A stretch of 64,000 nucleotides of DNA, from positions 2,108,001 through 2,172,000 of the forward strand of contig NZ_JAVIZT010000001.1 in NCBI RefSeq assembly GCF_031453615.1, written 5' to 3'. Made by a program: the position numbers and the translations under genes. Under the pieces are notes generated by a model. The model was not told the DNA's origin and did no database searches. It saw only the letters and a list, made by a program, of their open reading frames with translations. The first letter of the stretch is position 1. Each line of letters begins with the position of its first letter. Positions 23,273 to 34,612 of this stretch are shown here, piece by piece. Source of the DNA: Microbacterium sp. SORGH_AS_0428. Its GTDB lineage: Bacteria; Actinomycetota; Actinomycetes; Actinomycetales; Microbacteriaceae.

Positions 23273-25888
23273 ATGACCGCCTCCCTCACCGAGCTCGCCC
23301 GCGCCGCCGGGGACGATGCGGATGCGCTGTACGACGCATTCGGAGACTGGGCGACCGCGCGGGGCATCGAGCTGTATCCCGCGCAGGACGAAGCGGTCAT
23401 CGAGCTCGTCTCCGGCCAGAACGTGATCCTGTCCACGCCGACCGGCACGGGCAAGTCGCTCGTCGCCGTCGCCGCGCACGCCGTGAGCATCGCGCGGGGC
23501 GGGCGCAGCTACTACACCGCTCCCATCAAGGCCCTCGTGAGCGAGAAGTTCTTCGCGCTCGTCGACATCTTCGGCGCGGAGAACGTCGGGATGGTCACGG
23601 GCGACTCCTCGGTCAACCCGGACGCGCCGATCGTGTGCTGCACGGCCGAGATCCTGGCGAACCTGGCTCTGCGACACGGAGCGGATGCGGCGGTCGACCA
23701 GGTTGTGATGGACGAGTTCCACTTCTACGGCGAGCCCGACCGGGGGTGGGCATGGCAGGTTCCGCTCCTGCTCCTGCCACGGGCGCAGTTCCTGCTCATG
23801 TCGGCGACCCTCGGCGACGTGACCGGGATCGCCGCCGACCTCACCCGTCGCACCGAGCGCCCCACGGTCGAGGTGACGGGCGTGGAACGCCCCGTGCCGC
23901 TGCACTTCTCCTACGCCCGCATCCCGATCCAGGAGCAGGTCGAGAAGCTGCTGGAGGAGAACGAGGCGCCGGTGTACATCGTGCACTTCTCGCAGGCGCA
24001 GGCGATGGAGCGCGCGCAGGCGCTCGCGAGTGTCAAGGTGGCGACGCGTGCGCAGCGAGACGAGATCGCGGAGGCCATCGGCGGCTTCCGCTTCACGACG
24101 GCGTTCGGCAAGACCCTCTCGCGTCTGGTGCGGGCGGGCATCGGCGTGCACCATGCCGGCATGCTGCCGCGCTACCGCCGCCTCGTCGAGACGCTCGCGC
24201 AGCGGGGCCTCCTGCGCGTGATCTGCGGCACCGACACCCTCGGCGTGGGTATCAACGTGCCGATCCGCACCGTACTGCTGACGGCGCTCACCAAGTTCGA
24301 CGGCACCCGCATGCGGCAGATCACCGCGCGCGAGTTCCATCAGATCGCGGGGCGGGCCGGTCGCGCGGGCTATGACACCGCCGGAACGGTCGTCGTCATG
24401 GCCCCCGAATGGGAGATCGAGAACGAGCAGGCGCTGCGCAAGGCCGCGGGCGATGCCGCCAAGCGCAAGAAGATCGTGCGCAAGAAGGCGCCGGCCGGGG
24501 CCGTGAACTGGGGCGAAGGGTCGTTCGAGCGGCTCGTGCAGGCGGTGCCAGAGCCCCTCGTGCCGCAGATGCAGCTGACGGCCGCCATGCTCATCAACGT
24601 CATCGCCCGCGGCGGCGACGTCTTCGCGCACGTGCGCTCCCTCGTCTTCGACAACCACGAGCCCCGCGCCCGCCGCTACGAGCTCGCGCGCCGTGCGCTC
24701 GCGATCTTCCGCACGCTCGTCGCCGCCGACGTCGTCGAGGTGGCGGACGGCCGCATCCGGCTGACGGTCGATCTGCAGCCGAACTTCGCGCTCAACCAGC
24801 CGCTCTCGCCCTTCGCGCTCGCAGCCATCGAGCTGCTCGATCCGGCACCGCCCGCATCCGCCCTGCCCGCCTCCGCCGCCGAGGCCGCTCCGGTCGGAGA
24901 AAGTGACGAGGGTCGGAGGATGGAGGGCGAAACCTCCGACATCGCGCCGGATCTCCGACCGGCGCGCACCGCAGGGTCCGGCCACTACGCGCTGGATGTG
25001 GTCAGCGTGATCGAGGCGACCCTCGATGACCCGCGTCCCGTGCTCGCGCAGCAGGAGTTCAAGGCGCGTGGCGAGGCGGTCGCGGCGATGAAGCGCGACG
25101 GGCTCGACTACGACGAGCGGATGGCGGCGCTCGAGGAGATCACCTATCCCAAGCCCCTCGCCACGCTGCTCGGCGAGGCGTTCGAGGTGTTCGCCTCCAG
25201 CCAGCCCTGGGTGCGCGATTTCGAGCTGCGCCCCAAGTCCGTCGTCCGCGACATGTTCGAGCAGGCGTTCTCCTTCGCGGAGTTCGTCTCCTGGTACCAG
25301 CTCGGTCGCAGCGAAGGACTCGTGCTGCGCTACCTGAGCGATGCGTACCGAGCGATCCGTCAGACCGTGCCGGCCGAAGCGCGTACCGAGGAGCTGCTGG
25401 ACGTGATCGCCTGGCTCGGCGAACTCGTGCGGCAGGTGGACTCGAGCCTCGTCGACGAGTGGGAGCGGCTCGTGTACCCCGCGGATGAGGCGGGCGAGCC
25501 CGTCGTTCCTCCCGCACCTCCCTCGGTCGTGGCGAACCGCCGCGCCTTCATCGTGCTCGTGCGCAACGAGATGTTCCGTCGCGTGCAGCTCGCCGCACTC
25601 CAGCGCGACGACGACCTCGTCGCGCTGGACCCGGATGCGGGCTGGCCCGACGCCCTGGACACCTACTACGACGAGCACGACGTCGTCCTCACCGACGCCG
25701 GCGCGCGCTCGCCCGCGCTGTGCACGATCGACGAGTCGGATGCGGCAGGCGGGCTCTGGCGCGTCGAGCAGGTCATCCATGACCCGGAGGGCGACCACGA
25801 CTGGCGCATCCGCGCGGTCGTCGACCTCGCCGCATCCGCGGAGGAGGGTGCGGCGCACGTCAGCGTCACTGAGGTCGTGCGCCTGTAG
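23273..25888 (+). CDS. DEAD/DEAH-box helicase with DUF3516 C-terminal domain
   Basis: An 871-residue SKI2-like helicase common in actinobacteria. Walker A is STPTGTGKSLVA, motif II is DEFH, the SAT motif follows, and motif VI is QIAGRAGRAGYD. The C-terminal half from about residue 560 is the DUF3516 region. It probably unwinds RNA or DNA with ATP. ATG at 23273 is used; an earlier GTG adds 18 poorly conserved residues. The linker near residues 540-563 is encoded by a 71-nt palindromic element. Confidence 0.9.
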   Translation: MTASLTELARAAGDDADALYDAFGDWATARGIELYPAQDEAVIELVSGQNVILSTPTGTGKSLVAVAAHAVSIARGGRSYYTAPIKALVSEKFFALVDIFGAENVGMVTGDSSVNPDAPIVCCTAEILANLALRHGADAAVDQVVMDEFHFYGEPDRGWAWQVPLLLLPRAQFLLMSATLGDVTGIAADLTRRTERPTVEVTGVERPVPLHFSYARIPIQEQVEKLLEENEAPVYIVHFSQAQAMERAQALASVKVATRAQRDEIAEAIGGFRFTTAFGKTLSRLVRAGIGVHHAGMLPRYRRLVETLAQRGLLRVICGTDTLGVGINVPIRTVLLTALTKFDGTRMRQITAREFHQIAGRAGRAGYDTAGTVVVMAPEWEIENEQALRKAAGDAAKRKKIVRKKAPAGAVNWGEGSFERLVQAVPEPLVPQMQLTAAMLINVIARGGDVFAHVRSLVFDNHEPRARRYELARRALAIFRTLVAADVVEVADGRIRLTVDLQPNFALNQPLSPFALAAIELLDPAPPASALPASAAEAAPVGESDEGRRMEGETSDIAPDLRPARTAGSGHYALDVVSVIEATLDDPRPVLAQQEFKARGEAVAAMKRDGLDYDERMAALEEITYPKPLATLLGEAFEVFASSQPWVRDFELRPKSVVRDMFEQAFSFAEFVSWYQLGRSEGLVLRYLSDAYRAIRQTVPAEARTEELLDVIAWLGELVRQVDSSLVDEWERLVYPADEAGEPVVPPAPPSVVANRRAFIVLVRNEMFRRVQLAALQRDDDLVALDPDAGWPDALDTYYDEHDVVLTDAGARSPALCTIDESDAAGGLWRVEQVIHDPEGDHDWRIRAVVDLAASAEEGAAHVSVTEVVRL
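24891..24961. repeat. 71-nt nested palindrome inside the DUF3516 helicase gene
   Basis: CGGTCGGAGA (24891-24900) pairs exactly with TCTCCGACCG (24952-24961), and inside it GTCGGAGG (24912-24919) pairs with CCTCCGAC (24933-24940). It is read through in frame and encodes a polar, low-conservation linker. The layout suggests an inserted repetitive element rather than chance base composition. Confidence 0.75.
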
Positions 25889-25936
25889 CCGGCACCACCC
25901 CGTGCTTGTCCAGCACCGGTGCGCCACACTGGGGTG

Positions 25937-27100
25937 ATGCGCAAGACGATCACGGTTCGCGCGCTCGCCGTTCTCGCCGCGGTGGCGGTGCTCGCGGGAT
26001 GCTCCGCCACGCAGGCGGCTCCGACGGCCGCCCCGTCGACGCCGAGTCCGACGCCCACACCGACTCCGACGCCCGACCCGATCGACGCGCTCACGCTGGA
26101 GCAGCGCGTCGGGCAGCTGTTCATGCTCGGCACGCCCGCCGACGTCCCCGACCCCACCGCTCTCGCCGCGATGGCCGACCCAGGTGTGGGCGGCCTCTTC
26201 CTGCGCGGGCGTTCGTCCGCGGGGGCGGCGGCCACAGCATCGCTGGTCGCGCAGTTCACGGCGGTCGAGCGGGTGACCGGCCCGCGCACCTGGGTCGCGA
26301 CGGACCAGGAGGGCGGCGACGTGCAGGTGCTCTCGGGCGAAGGGTTCGAGCCCATGCCGACGGCGCTCACGAGTGCGCAACGCGACGACGCGACGCTCGG
26401 CGCGGATGCCGAGCGATGGGGTGCTCAGCTGCGCGCGGCGGGCATCGACATGAACCTCGCGCCGGTGGCCGACATCCTCACGAGCGCCGACACCGCACGG
26501 CTGAACCAGCCCATCGGCGTCTACAACCGCCACTACGGCTACGACGAGGCGACCGTCGCCGACAAGGCGGGCGTGTTCGCCCAGGGGATGCGGGAGGCGG
26601 GCGTCCTTCCGACGATCAAGCACTTCCCCGGGCTCGGCCGGGTGACCGGCAACACCGACTACGCGGCCGACGTCGTCGACACGGTCGTGGGTGCCGATTC
26701 CCCGGACGTGGACGTCTACCGCACCCTTCTCGCTGAGGGTCCGGCCGCGGTCATGATGGCCACCGCCGTGTATCAGCGCATCGATCCCTCGATGCCCGCG
26801 GCGTTCTCGGAACCCGTCGTGACGGGCCTGTTGCGCGACGAGCTCGGATTCGACGGCGTGGTGATGACCGACGACATCTCGGCCACGGCGCAGGTGGAGC
26901 GCTGGGCGCCCGCGGATCGGGCGGTGCTCGCCGTCGACGCCGGCGTCGATCTGCTGCTGCTCTCCGCCGATACATCGGTGTTCCCCCAGATGTACCAGGC
27001 CGTGCTGCAGCGGGCCAAGACCGACCCCGCGTTCGCCGAGAAGGTGGATGCGGCGGCCGCCCGCATCCTGGAACTCAAGGAGACGTTCCCCGGCGAGTGA
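25937..27100 (+). CDS. glycoside hydrolase family 3 lipoprotein (NagZ-like)
   Basis: A 387-residue secreted lipoprotein. A signal peptide ends in the lipobox LAGC (Cys22), followed by a Thr/Pro-rich spacer. The GH3 N-terminal domain shows TDQEGGDVQVL, KHFPGLGRVTGNTDY and the nucleophile aspartate in VVMTDDIS. It likely removes beta-N-acetylhexosamine from cell-wall fragments or glycans. The typical NagZ acid/base D-S-H triad is not seen; G-N-T-D stands in that place. ATG at 25937. Confidence 0.87.
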   Translation: MRKTITVRALAVLAAVAVLAGCSATQAAPTAAPSTPSPTPTPTPTPDPIDALTLEQRVGQLFMLGTPADVPDPTALAAMADPGVGGLFLRGRSSAGAAATASLVAQFTAVERVTGPRTWVATDQEGGDVQVLSGEGFEPMPTALTSAQRDDATLGADAERWGAQLRAAGIDMNLAPVADILTSADTARLNQPIGVYNRHYGYDEATVADKAGVFAQGMREAGVLPTIKHFPGLGRVTGNTDYAADVVDTVVGADSPDVDVYRTLLAEGPAAVMMATAVYQRIDPSMPAAFSEPVVTGLLRDELGFDGVVMTDDISATAQVERWAPADRAVLAVDAGVDLLLLSADTSVFPQMYQAVLQRAKTDPAFAEKVDAAAARILELKETFPGE

Positions 27101-27132
27101 CGGGGGTGCGGGATCGGGCGCGGCGGGCCACA

Positions 27133-27678
27133 ATGGGCCGGGTGCCGACGTATCTCGGGTTTCTCCGCGCCATCAACCTCGGAGCGAAGCGGGTCTTTCC
27201 CAAGGATGACATCTGCCGGGTCGTGTCCGAGCTCGGCTTCGAGGACGTGACCACGCACCTCAACACCGGCAACCTGCGATTCTCGACGCGGATGCGGTCG
27301 CGTGCCCGGATCGAGGAGGCGCTGGAGCGCGCCTTCCACGCCGACCGTGGCTTCGACGTGCCCACGATCGTCTTCACGACCGACGAGTTCGCGCGGATCG
27401 CCGACGACGCACGGGCCCTGAACGGAGCCCGGCCCCACCTCGCGCGGCACTACGTGTACCTGCTCAAAGAAGAACTCGCCCCCGAGCAGGCGGCCCTCGT
27501 CGAGGCGACCAGCGGCGCCAAGGGCGAGATGGTCGTGTCCGGCCGGGCCGCACACGCGTTGCTGGGTCCCGGCTACAGCGACGGCACGGTCGACCCGCTC
27601 TCGGCCGCGAAGCTGCTCGGCATCGCGACGAACCGCAACCTCAACGTCGTCGGAGCGCTCGCCGATCGCTGGTGCTGA
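27133..27678 (+). CDS. DUF1697 family protein
   Basis: A 181-residue protein matching DUF1697 from its first residues: YLGFLRAINLGAKRVFPKDD, then LGFEDVTTHLNTGNLRFST, and the closing NRNLNVVGALADRW. Function is unknown for the whole family. ATG at 27133 or GTG at 27142 are both possible; neither has a strong ribosome site. It lies between the GH3 lipoprotein and recQ on the same strand. Confidence 0.85.
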   Translation: MGRVPTYLGFLRAINLGAKRVFPKDDICRVVSELGFEDVTTHLNTGNLRFSTRMRSRARIEEALERAFHADRGFDVPTIVFTTDEFARIADDARALNGARPHLARHYVYLLKEELAPEQAALVEATSGAKGEMVVSGRAAHALLGPGYSDGTVDPLSAAKLLGIATNRNLNVVGALADRWC

Positions 27679-27737
27679 GCGCGGCTCCTCGGATGCGGCG
27701 CGGCGAGTCTGTCGGCGGGGCTGGTTACCCTGGAAGA

Positions 27738-29714
<1,977 letters not shown>

Positions 29715-29716
29715 CC

Positions 29717-29737
29717 CGCCCCGTCGCCGGCGGGGCG
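29717..29737 (+). terminator. GC hairpin after recQ
   Basis: CGCCCCG (29717-29723) pairs with CGGGGCG (29731-29737) just past the recQ stop codon. There is no T-run. It lies in the 142-nt gap between the convergent recQ and GNAT-GH16 genes. Confidence 0.45.
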
Positions 29738-29856
29738 CATCCCTTCCGCAGGAGAAATCCCCCCATCAGGACGTTTCACCGGGAATCTTCCTGCACCGCG
29801 GATATCTCCGGCACAACGCGCGCGTCGAGCGGGTGCCGTGCGCAGTCGGGTAGACC

Positions 29857-31113
29857 TCAGGTCGGCGGGAAGCTGCGCACCCGCTCCACCCGCATCCGGA
29901 AGGGGTAGGTCGACTCCTCGCGCGGCGCGAGCGGGAGGTCGTACAGGTCGAGCATGAGCTGTACGGGGTAGTCGATGGACTGGTTGACGGTCTTGACCCA
30001 GCGGCCGTCGATGAAGAATCGGATGCGGTGGGGCGACCACTCCACCGCGTAGTCGTGCGGCTGGGTGAGATCGCCCTCGACGCGGATCTTCTCGAAATCG
30101 TCGCGGAGCTCCGGGTCGTGCTGCGCCTTGATGCCGACTCCGACCCATCCGCCCTCGTCATCGAGCTCGCCTCCGAAGATCTCGCACACGCAGATCTCTC
30201 CCGAGTGCTCGGGGCTGTCTTCGACGCCGATCGGCCAGAACGCCACCATCGCCCGCGCGTCGCGCACCGCCGTCAGTCGCGCCTCGATCACGCCGTAGCG
30301 CACGAGCCACAGCGCAGCGTCGGGCTGCTCCTCGCGCACGACGAGCCCCTCGCGGAATCGATGCTGTCCGACCGGTGACCCTTCGGGCCCCGAGCGCTGC
30401 CCCGTCTGCAGGTGGGAGATGCGGACGTCGCCGTCGATCTCGGGGGCCCACGGCTCGGTGTCGTCGTCGATGCGCAGCTCCAGCCCGCCGGCACCGGTAC
30501 GCCACCTGGCGCTCGTCGTCGCCCGCGACGCCCAGTGCGGCAGGTAGTACGGCCACCACCGCTCTCGGTCGAGGGCGCCGGAGAACCGTTCGTCGACATC
30601 CGGCAGCCGACCACCGGTCTCGAGCGGCGACATGTCGAGCGTCCACGTCGTCACCGTCAGCGATCCGCCCCGCCAGGGCTCGGTGACGGTGCTTCCGCGG
30701 GTGAAGCCGACCGCACGGCACACGCCCTGTGATGCCGCGTTGTCGGCACCCGGATAGGCGACGAGCACCGTGCGGTCGCCGCGCTGTCGCACGCGTGCGA
30801 TGAGATGCCGCAAGGCCGTGGAGGCGATGCCCCGCCCCTGCCACGCGGGCTCGACGCTCCATCCGGTCTCGTATGCCGCGACGCCGTCGTGATCGACCTG
30901 CCAGAATCCGATCGCGCCGACCGGCTCGTCGTCGACGTCGATGCGGTACATCTCGGCCTCGCCGCTCTCGTTCAGGCGCAGGTACCGCTCGTGGCGCTCG
31001 ACGACCTGCGCCTCGGTCTCGGGTCCGCCGATGAACCGCGTCATCTCCGGCGTGTTCGCGCGCTGGAGCACGGGAAGGTCCGCGATGGACCAGGGCGTCA
31101 GGGCGAGCGTCAT
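29857..31113 (-). CDS. GNAT acetyltransferase fused to a GH16-like domain
   Basis: A 418-residue two-domain protein. Residues 1-160 are a RimJ/RimL-type GNAT domain with the acetyl-CoA loop EPAWQGRGIAS (88-98). Residues about 165-418 form a concanavalin-type fold like GH16 glucanases, with HDYAVEWSPHRIRFFIDG near the C-terminus. The catalytic motif reads E306-I-C-V-C-E311, where GH16 usually has E-x-D-x-x-E, so the central Asp is Cys. No signal peptide is seen. GGGAGG precedes the ATG at 31113. A start at the internal Met161 has no ribosome site. Confidence 0.8.
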   Translation of the reverse strand: MTLALTPWSIADLPVLQRANTPEMTRFIGGPETEAQVVERHERYLRLNESGEAEMYRIDVDDEPVGAIGFWQVDHDGVAAYETGWSVEPAWQGRGIASTALRHLIARVRQRGDRTVLVAYPGADNAASQGVCRAVGFTRGSTVTEPWRGGSLTVTTWTLDMSPLETGGRLPDVDERFSGALDRERWWPYYLPHWASRATTSARWRTGAGGLELRIDDDTEPWAPEIDGDVRISHLQTGQRSGPEGSPVGQHRFREGLVVREEQPDAALWLVRYGVIEARLTAVRDARAMVAFWPIGVEDSPEHSGEICVCEIFGGELDDEGGWVGVGIKAQHDPELRDDFEKIRVEGDLTQPHDYAVEWSPHRIRFFIDGRWVKTVNQSIDYPVQLMLDLYDLPLAPREESTYPFRMRVERVRSFPPT

Positions 31114-31161
31114 GGGCGAACCTCCCGCATCCAGTGTGTCGGAGGCCTGCGACACCCTGGC

Positions 31162-31632
31162 TCAGGAGGTGTGGACCGCCCGGAGGATGTCGAGCTGCCC
31201 GGTGTTCCACGCGAGCTCGCTCAGCACGTGTGTGAACAGGCTCATGACGGTGCGGCGACCGCGCCCCGTGACGACGTCGTCGAGACCGAGTCCGGTCAGG
31301 TTGTCGCGGGAGTGCTGATGAATCCGGCGGCAGTCGGCCGAGACGGACTCGATCGTGTCGACCTTCCGGGTCTTCCACGAGTTCGCCGTGGAGACGGGAA
31401 GGCCGAGCTCCGATCGAGGGCGGCCCGTGACCGCTTCGCCGAACCACACGCCCTCGACGAAGGCGGTGTGGCGCACGACGCCGAGCAGGGTCGGCCTGCC
31501 GACGACGGTGCTCGCGCGGGCCTGTTCGTCGGTCAGTCCGAGGCTCTGCAGGATGAGCCGGCGATACTGCTCGATTCGCGCGTCGAGGTCGCCCCGCGTC
31601 GTCCACCCGGAATCCACGTCGTGGTGCGGCAT
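31162..31632 (-). CDS. DinB-family protein (DUF664)
   Basis: A four-helix-bundle protein of about 156 residues. The metal-site pattern is visible as LLGVVRHTAFVEGVWF, RRIHQHSRDNL and SLFTHVLSELAWNTGQLDIL. Actinobacterial relatives include mycothiol- and bacillithiol-dependent transferases, so a thiol-transfer role is possible but unproved. ATG at 31632 has GGGAGA five bases upstream; ATG at 31644 is the alternative and would add four residues. Confidence 0.85.
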   Translation of the reverse strand: MPHHDVDSGWTTRGDLDARIEQYRRLILQSLGLTDEQARASTVVGRPTLLGVVRHTAFVEGVWFGEAVTGRPRSELGLPVSTANSWKTRKVDTIESVSADCRRIHQHSRDNLTGLGLDDVVTGRGRRTVMSLFTHVLSELAWNTGQLDILRAVHTS

Positions 31633-31803
31633 GCGATCTCCCATACTCCGCCTTCTCGGTTCGGGCCCGGTCATCGATCGACGACCTCCTCCCGATCGTC
31701 GCGGGGAGGGTCGTCATCACGCGAACTTCCTGCCGAATCAGCAAGTGCCTCGCGCTCCCGATGTCGCCAGCACACAACCGGATGCGGCGAGGTGGCCGCC
31801 TCG

Positions 31804-31824
31804 GGTTGTAGAGGATCTGCAACC
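31804..31824. promoter_or_regulatory. GGTTG/CAACC inverted repeat before the acyl-CoA oxidase gene
   Basis: GGTTGTAGA (31804-31812) and TCTGCAACC (31816-31824) form a 9-nt inverted repeat with one wobble. A further GGTTG follows near 31833-31838. It lies in the 262-nt divergent gap between the DinB and oxidase genes, 71 nt before the oxidase start, and is a candidate operator. Nothing else is evident in this gap. Confidence 0.4.
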
Positions 31825-31894
31825 GAGTTGGGCTGCGGTTGTCGTGCTCCTACCGTCGAGATCGTCTTCCTCTGTCCCACCGAAGGGTGATGCC

Positions 31895-34003
31895 ATGACC
31901 GACGCCGTCGTCCGTTCCGCCAAGCCTGCGACCAACCGTCGCACTCCTGCCGGAGGTGCGCCCACTGCGGCGCACTCCGCGGCCGAGGCGGCCGAACCCC
32001 GCATCGACCTGCCCGCCGTGACCGAGATGCTGCTCGGCACGTGGGGCAAGACGCGCCGGGAGGCGCGCGAGATGATCAAGGATCCGGCCTTCTGGCGCAT
32101 CGACGGTCAGACGGTCGCCGAGCATCGTGACCGTGTCTTCGGCCAGCTGGGGCTCATCGTCGAACAGGGCGTGTCGGCGCGCGCCTACCCGGTCGAGTAC
32201 GGCGGCCTCGGGGACAACGGGGCGAACATCGCGGGGTTCGAGGAGCTCGTGCTCGCCGACCCCAGCCTGCAGATCAAGGCCGGCGTGCAGTGGGGGCTCT
32301 TCGGCGCCGCCATCCAGCAGCTGGGCACGAAGAAGCACCATGACAAGTGGCTCGCGGACGTCGTCACGCTGAAGCTGCCCGGGGCCTTCGCGATGACCGA
32401 GACCGGCCACGGATCGGATGTGGCCGCGATCGGCACGACCGCGACGTACGACGTCGAGACGGAGGAGTTCGTCATCCACACGCCGTTCCGCGGCGCATGG
32501 AAGGACTATCTCGGCAACGCCGCGGTGCACGGACGCGCGGCGACGGTCTTCGCGCAGCTGATCACGGGCGGCGTCAACTACGGCGTCCACTGCTTCTTCG
32601 TTCCCATCCGCGACGAGGCGGGGGACTTCCTGCCGGGCGTCGGCGGCGAGGACGACGGCGTCAAGGGCGGTCTCAACGGCATCGACAACGGCCGCCTGCA
32701 CTTCGACCAGGTCCGTGTCCCGCGCGAGAACCTCCTCAACCGCTACGGCGACGTCGCCGCCGACGGCACGTATTCGAGCGAGATCGCGAGCCCCGGCCGT
32801 CGCTTCTTCACGATGCTCGGCGCCCTCGTGCAGGGGCGCGTCTCGCTCGACGGCGCCGCCACCACGGCTGCCGCCCTGGGACTGAAGATCGCGGTCACCT
32901 ACGCCAACCAGCGTCGTCAGTTCGACTCCGGGTCGGGGACGCCCGAGGTGACCCTGCTCGACTACGGCAAGCACCAGCGGCGCCTCCTGCCGCGCCTGGC
33001 CACGGTCTACGCGCAGGCGTTCGCGCACGACGAGTTCCTCAAGAAGTTCGACGGTGTGTTCTCCGGCCGCACCGACACCTCCGAGGAGCGCGAGGACCTC
33101 GAGACGCTGGCCGCGGCGCTGAAGCCGCTGTCGACGTGGAACGCACTCGACATCCTGCAGGAGTGCCGCGAGGCGAGCGGCGGCGCGGGCTTCCTCGCCG
33201 AGAATCGGCTCGTCGGGCTGCGCAGCGACCTCGACGTGTACGTCACGTTCGAGGGCGACAACAACGTGCTGCTCCAGCTCGTCGGCAAGCGTCTGCTGTC
33301 GGACTACGCCTCGCAGTTCAAGGGCAAGGATGCGGCCGCCCTCGCCCGCTTCGCCGTCGGGAGCACGGCGGGCAAGGTGTTCCACGGCGCGGGGCTTCGT
33401 CAGCTCGGACAGTCGCTCGCCGACCTCGGCTCGACCGCCCGCTCGGTGGAGCTCGGCCTGCGCGAGGACCAGCAGTTCGAGCTGCTGGCGGGACGCGTGC
33501 AGCAGATGGTCGCCGACGTCGCCGCGCGCCTGCGTCCGGCGGCGAAGCTGCCCGCCGCCGAGGCCGCCGCGCTGTTCAACGAGTGCCAGTACGACCTCAT
33601 CGAGGCCGCCCGTGCGCACGGCGAGCTGCTGCAGTGGGAGGCCTTCACCGACGCCGTGCACCGCGTCGGCGACGACGGCACGCTGCGGGTGTTGACCTGG
33701 CTGCGCGATCTCTTCGGGATGAGCCTCATCGAGAAGCACCTGTCGTGGTACCTCATCAACGGGCGCCTCTCCGCCCAGCGCGCCGGTTCCGTGTCGCGCT
33801 ACATCGGGCGCCTCTCGGCCCGGCTCCGCCCGCACGCGCAGGACCTCGTGGATGCGTGGGGCTTCGAGCCCGAGCACATCCGCGCGCACATCGCGTCGGG
33901 CGCGGAGCAGCAGCGACAGGATGAGGCGCACGCATACTACGCCCAGCTCGCCGCATCCGGTGAGGCGCCGGTGTCGGAGAAGTCGCTGCAGAAGAAGCGC
34001 TGA
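31895..34003 (+). CDS. acyl-CoA oxidase (acyl-CoA dehydrogenase superfamily)
   Basis: A 702-residue FAD enzyme of the acyl-CoA oxidase group, which oxidises acyl-CoA and passes electrons to O2. FAMTETGHGSDVAAIGTTAT is the flavin/substrate loop, and CREASGGAGFLAENRL followed by TFEGDNNVLLQLVGKRLL are the C-terminal signatures. The length (about 700 rather than 390) separates it from plain dehydrogenases. ATG at 31895 has AAGGG upstream. It may replace the first dehydrogenation step of beta-oxidation for some chain lengths. Confidence 0.9.
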   Translation: MTDAVVRSAKPATNRRTPAGGAPTAAHSAAEAAEPRIDLPAVTEMLLGTWGKTRREAREMIKDPAFWRIDGQTVAEHRDRVFGQLGLIVEQGVSARAYPVEYGGLGDNGANIAGFEELVLADPSLQIKAGVQWGLFGAAIQQLGTKKHHDKWLADVVTLKLPGAFAMTETGHGSDVAAIGTTATYDVETEEFVIHTPFRGAWKDYLGNAAVHGRAATVFAQLITGGVNYGVHCFFVPIRDEAGDFLPGVGGEDDGVKGGLNGIDNGRLHFDQVRVPRENLLNRYGDVAADGTYSSEIASPGRRFFTMLGALVQGRVSLDGAATTAAALGLKIAVTYANQRRQFDSGSGTPEVTLLDYGKHQRRLLPRLATVYAQAFAHDEFLKKFDGVFSGRTDTSEEREDLETLAAALKPLSTWNALDILQECREASGGAGFLAENRLVGLRSDLDVYVTFEGDNNVLLQLVGKRLLSDYASQFKGKDAAALARFAVGSTAGKVFHGAGLRQLGQSLADLGSTARSVELGLREDQQFELLAGRVQQMVADVAARLRPAAKLPAAEAAALFNECQYDLIEAARAHGELLQWEAFTDAVHRVGDDGTLRVLTWLRDLFGMSLIEKHLSWYLINGRLSAQRAGSVSRYIGRLSARLRPHAQDLVDAWGFEPEHIRAHIASGAEQQRQDEAHAYYAQLAASGEAPVSEKSLQKKR

Positions 34004-34035
34004 GCGGTGTCGGCGACCGCGGATAACGTGGGCGG

Positions 34036-34605
34036 ATGACCGACATCCTCGTGGGAGAAGACGGCCGTGCGCGCTGCGCGTGGGCCGGCGCCGATCCCGA
34101 GTACCTGCGCTACCACGACGAGGAGTGGGGCAGCCCGCTTCACGGCGACCGGCCGCTGTTCGAGAAGATGAGCCTCGAGGGGTTCCAGGCCGGCCTCAGC
34201 TGGATCACCATCCTGCGCAAGCGCCCGCGCTTCCGTGAGGTGTTCGCCGGCTTCGAGCCGGATGCGGTCGCCGCTTTCGACGAGGCCGACATCGAGCGGT
34301 TGATGGGCGACACGGGCATCGTGCGCAACCGGGCGAAGATCGAGGCCGTCATCGGCAACGCGCGGCTGGTGCAGACCATGTCGACGGGCGAGCTCGATGC
34401 GCTGATCTGGTCGTTCGCGCCCGAGGGGCACGTGCCGCCGGTGTCCTTCGCCCAGGTGCCGGCCACGACGGCCGAGTCGACCGCGCTCAGCAAGGAGCTG
34501 CGCCGGCGGGGGTTCCGTTTCGTCGGGCCCACGACCATGTACGCCCTGATGCAGTCCGCAGGCCTCGTCGACGACCACGTCGCCGGCTGCTGGCGCGCGG
34601 CCTGA
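34036..34605 (+). CDS. tag: DNA-3-methyladenine glycosylase I
   Basis: A 189-residue base-excision repair enzyme that removes 3-methyladenine from alkylated DNA. RCAWAGADPEYLRYHDEEWG and EGFQAGLSWITILRKRPRFR are Tag signatures. The zinc-site residues fit C14, H27, H181 and C185. It starts 32 nt after the oxidase stop and is probably co-transcribed or read through. Confidence 0.93.
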   Translation: MTDILVGEDGRARCAWAGADPEYLRYHDEEWGSPLHGDRPLFEKMSLEGFQAGLSWITILRKRPRFREVFAGFEPDAVAAFDEADIERLMGDTGIVRNRAKIEAVIGNARLVQTMSTGELDALIWSFAPEGHVPPVSFAQVPATTAESTALSKELRRRGFRFVGPTTMYALMQSAGLVDDHVAGCWRAA

Positions 34606-34612
34606 GCCGGCG

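Noticed and set aside
22850-27133. A minus-strand frame of more than 1400 codons across the DUF3516 helicase and GH3 genes
   Set aside because: Only its last 97 codons are the real GNAT gene; the rest is the shadow of two well-supported plus-strand genes.
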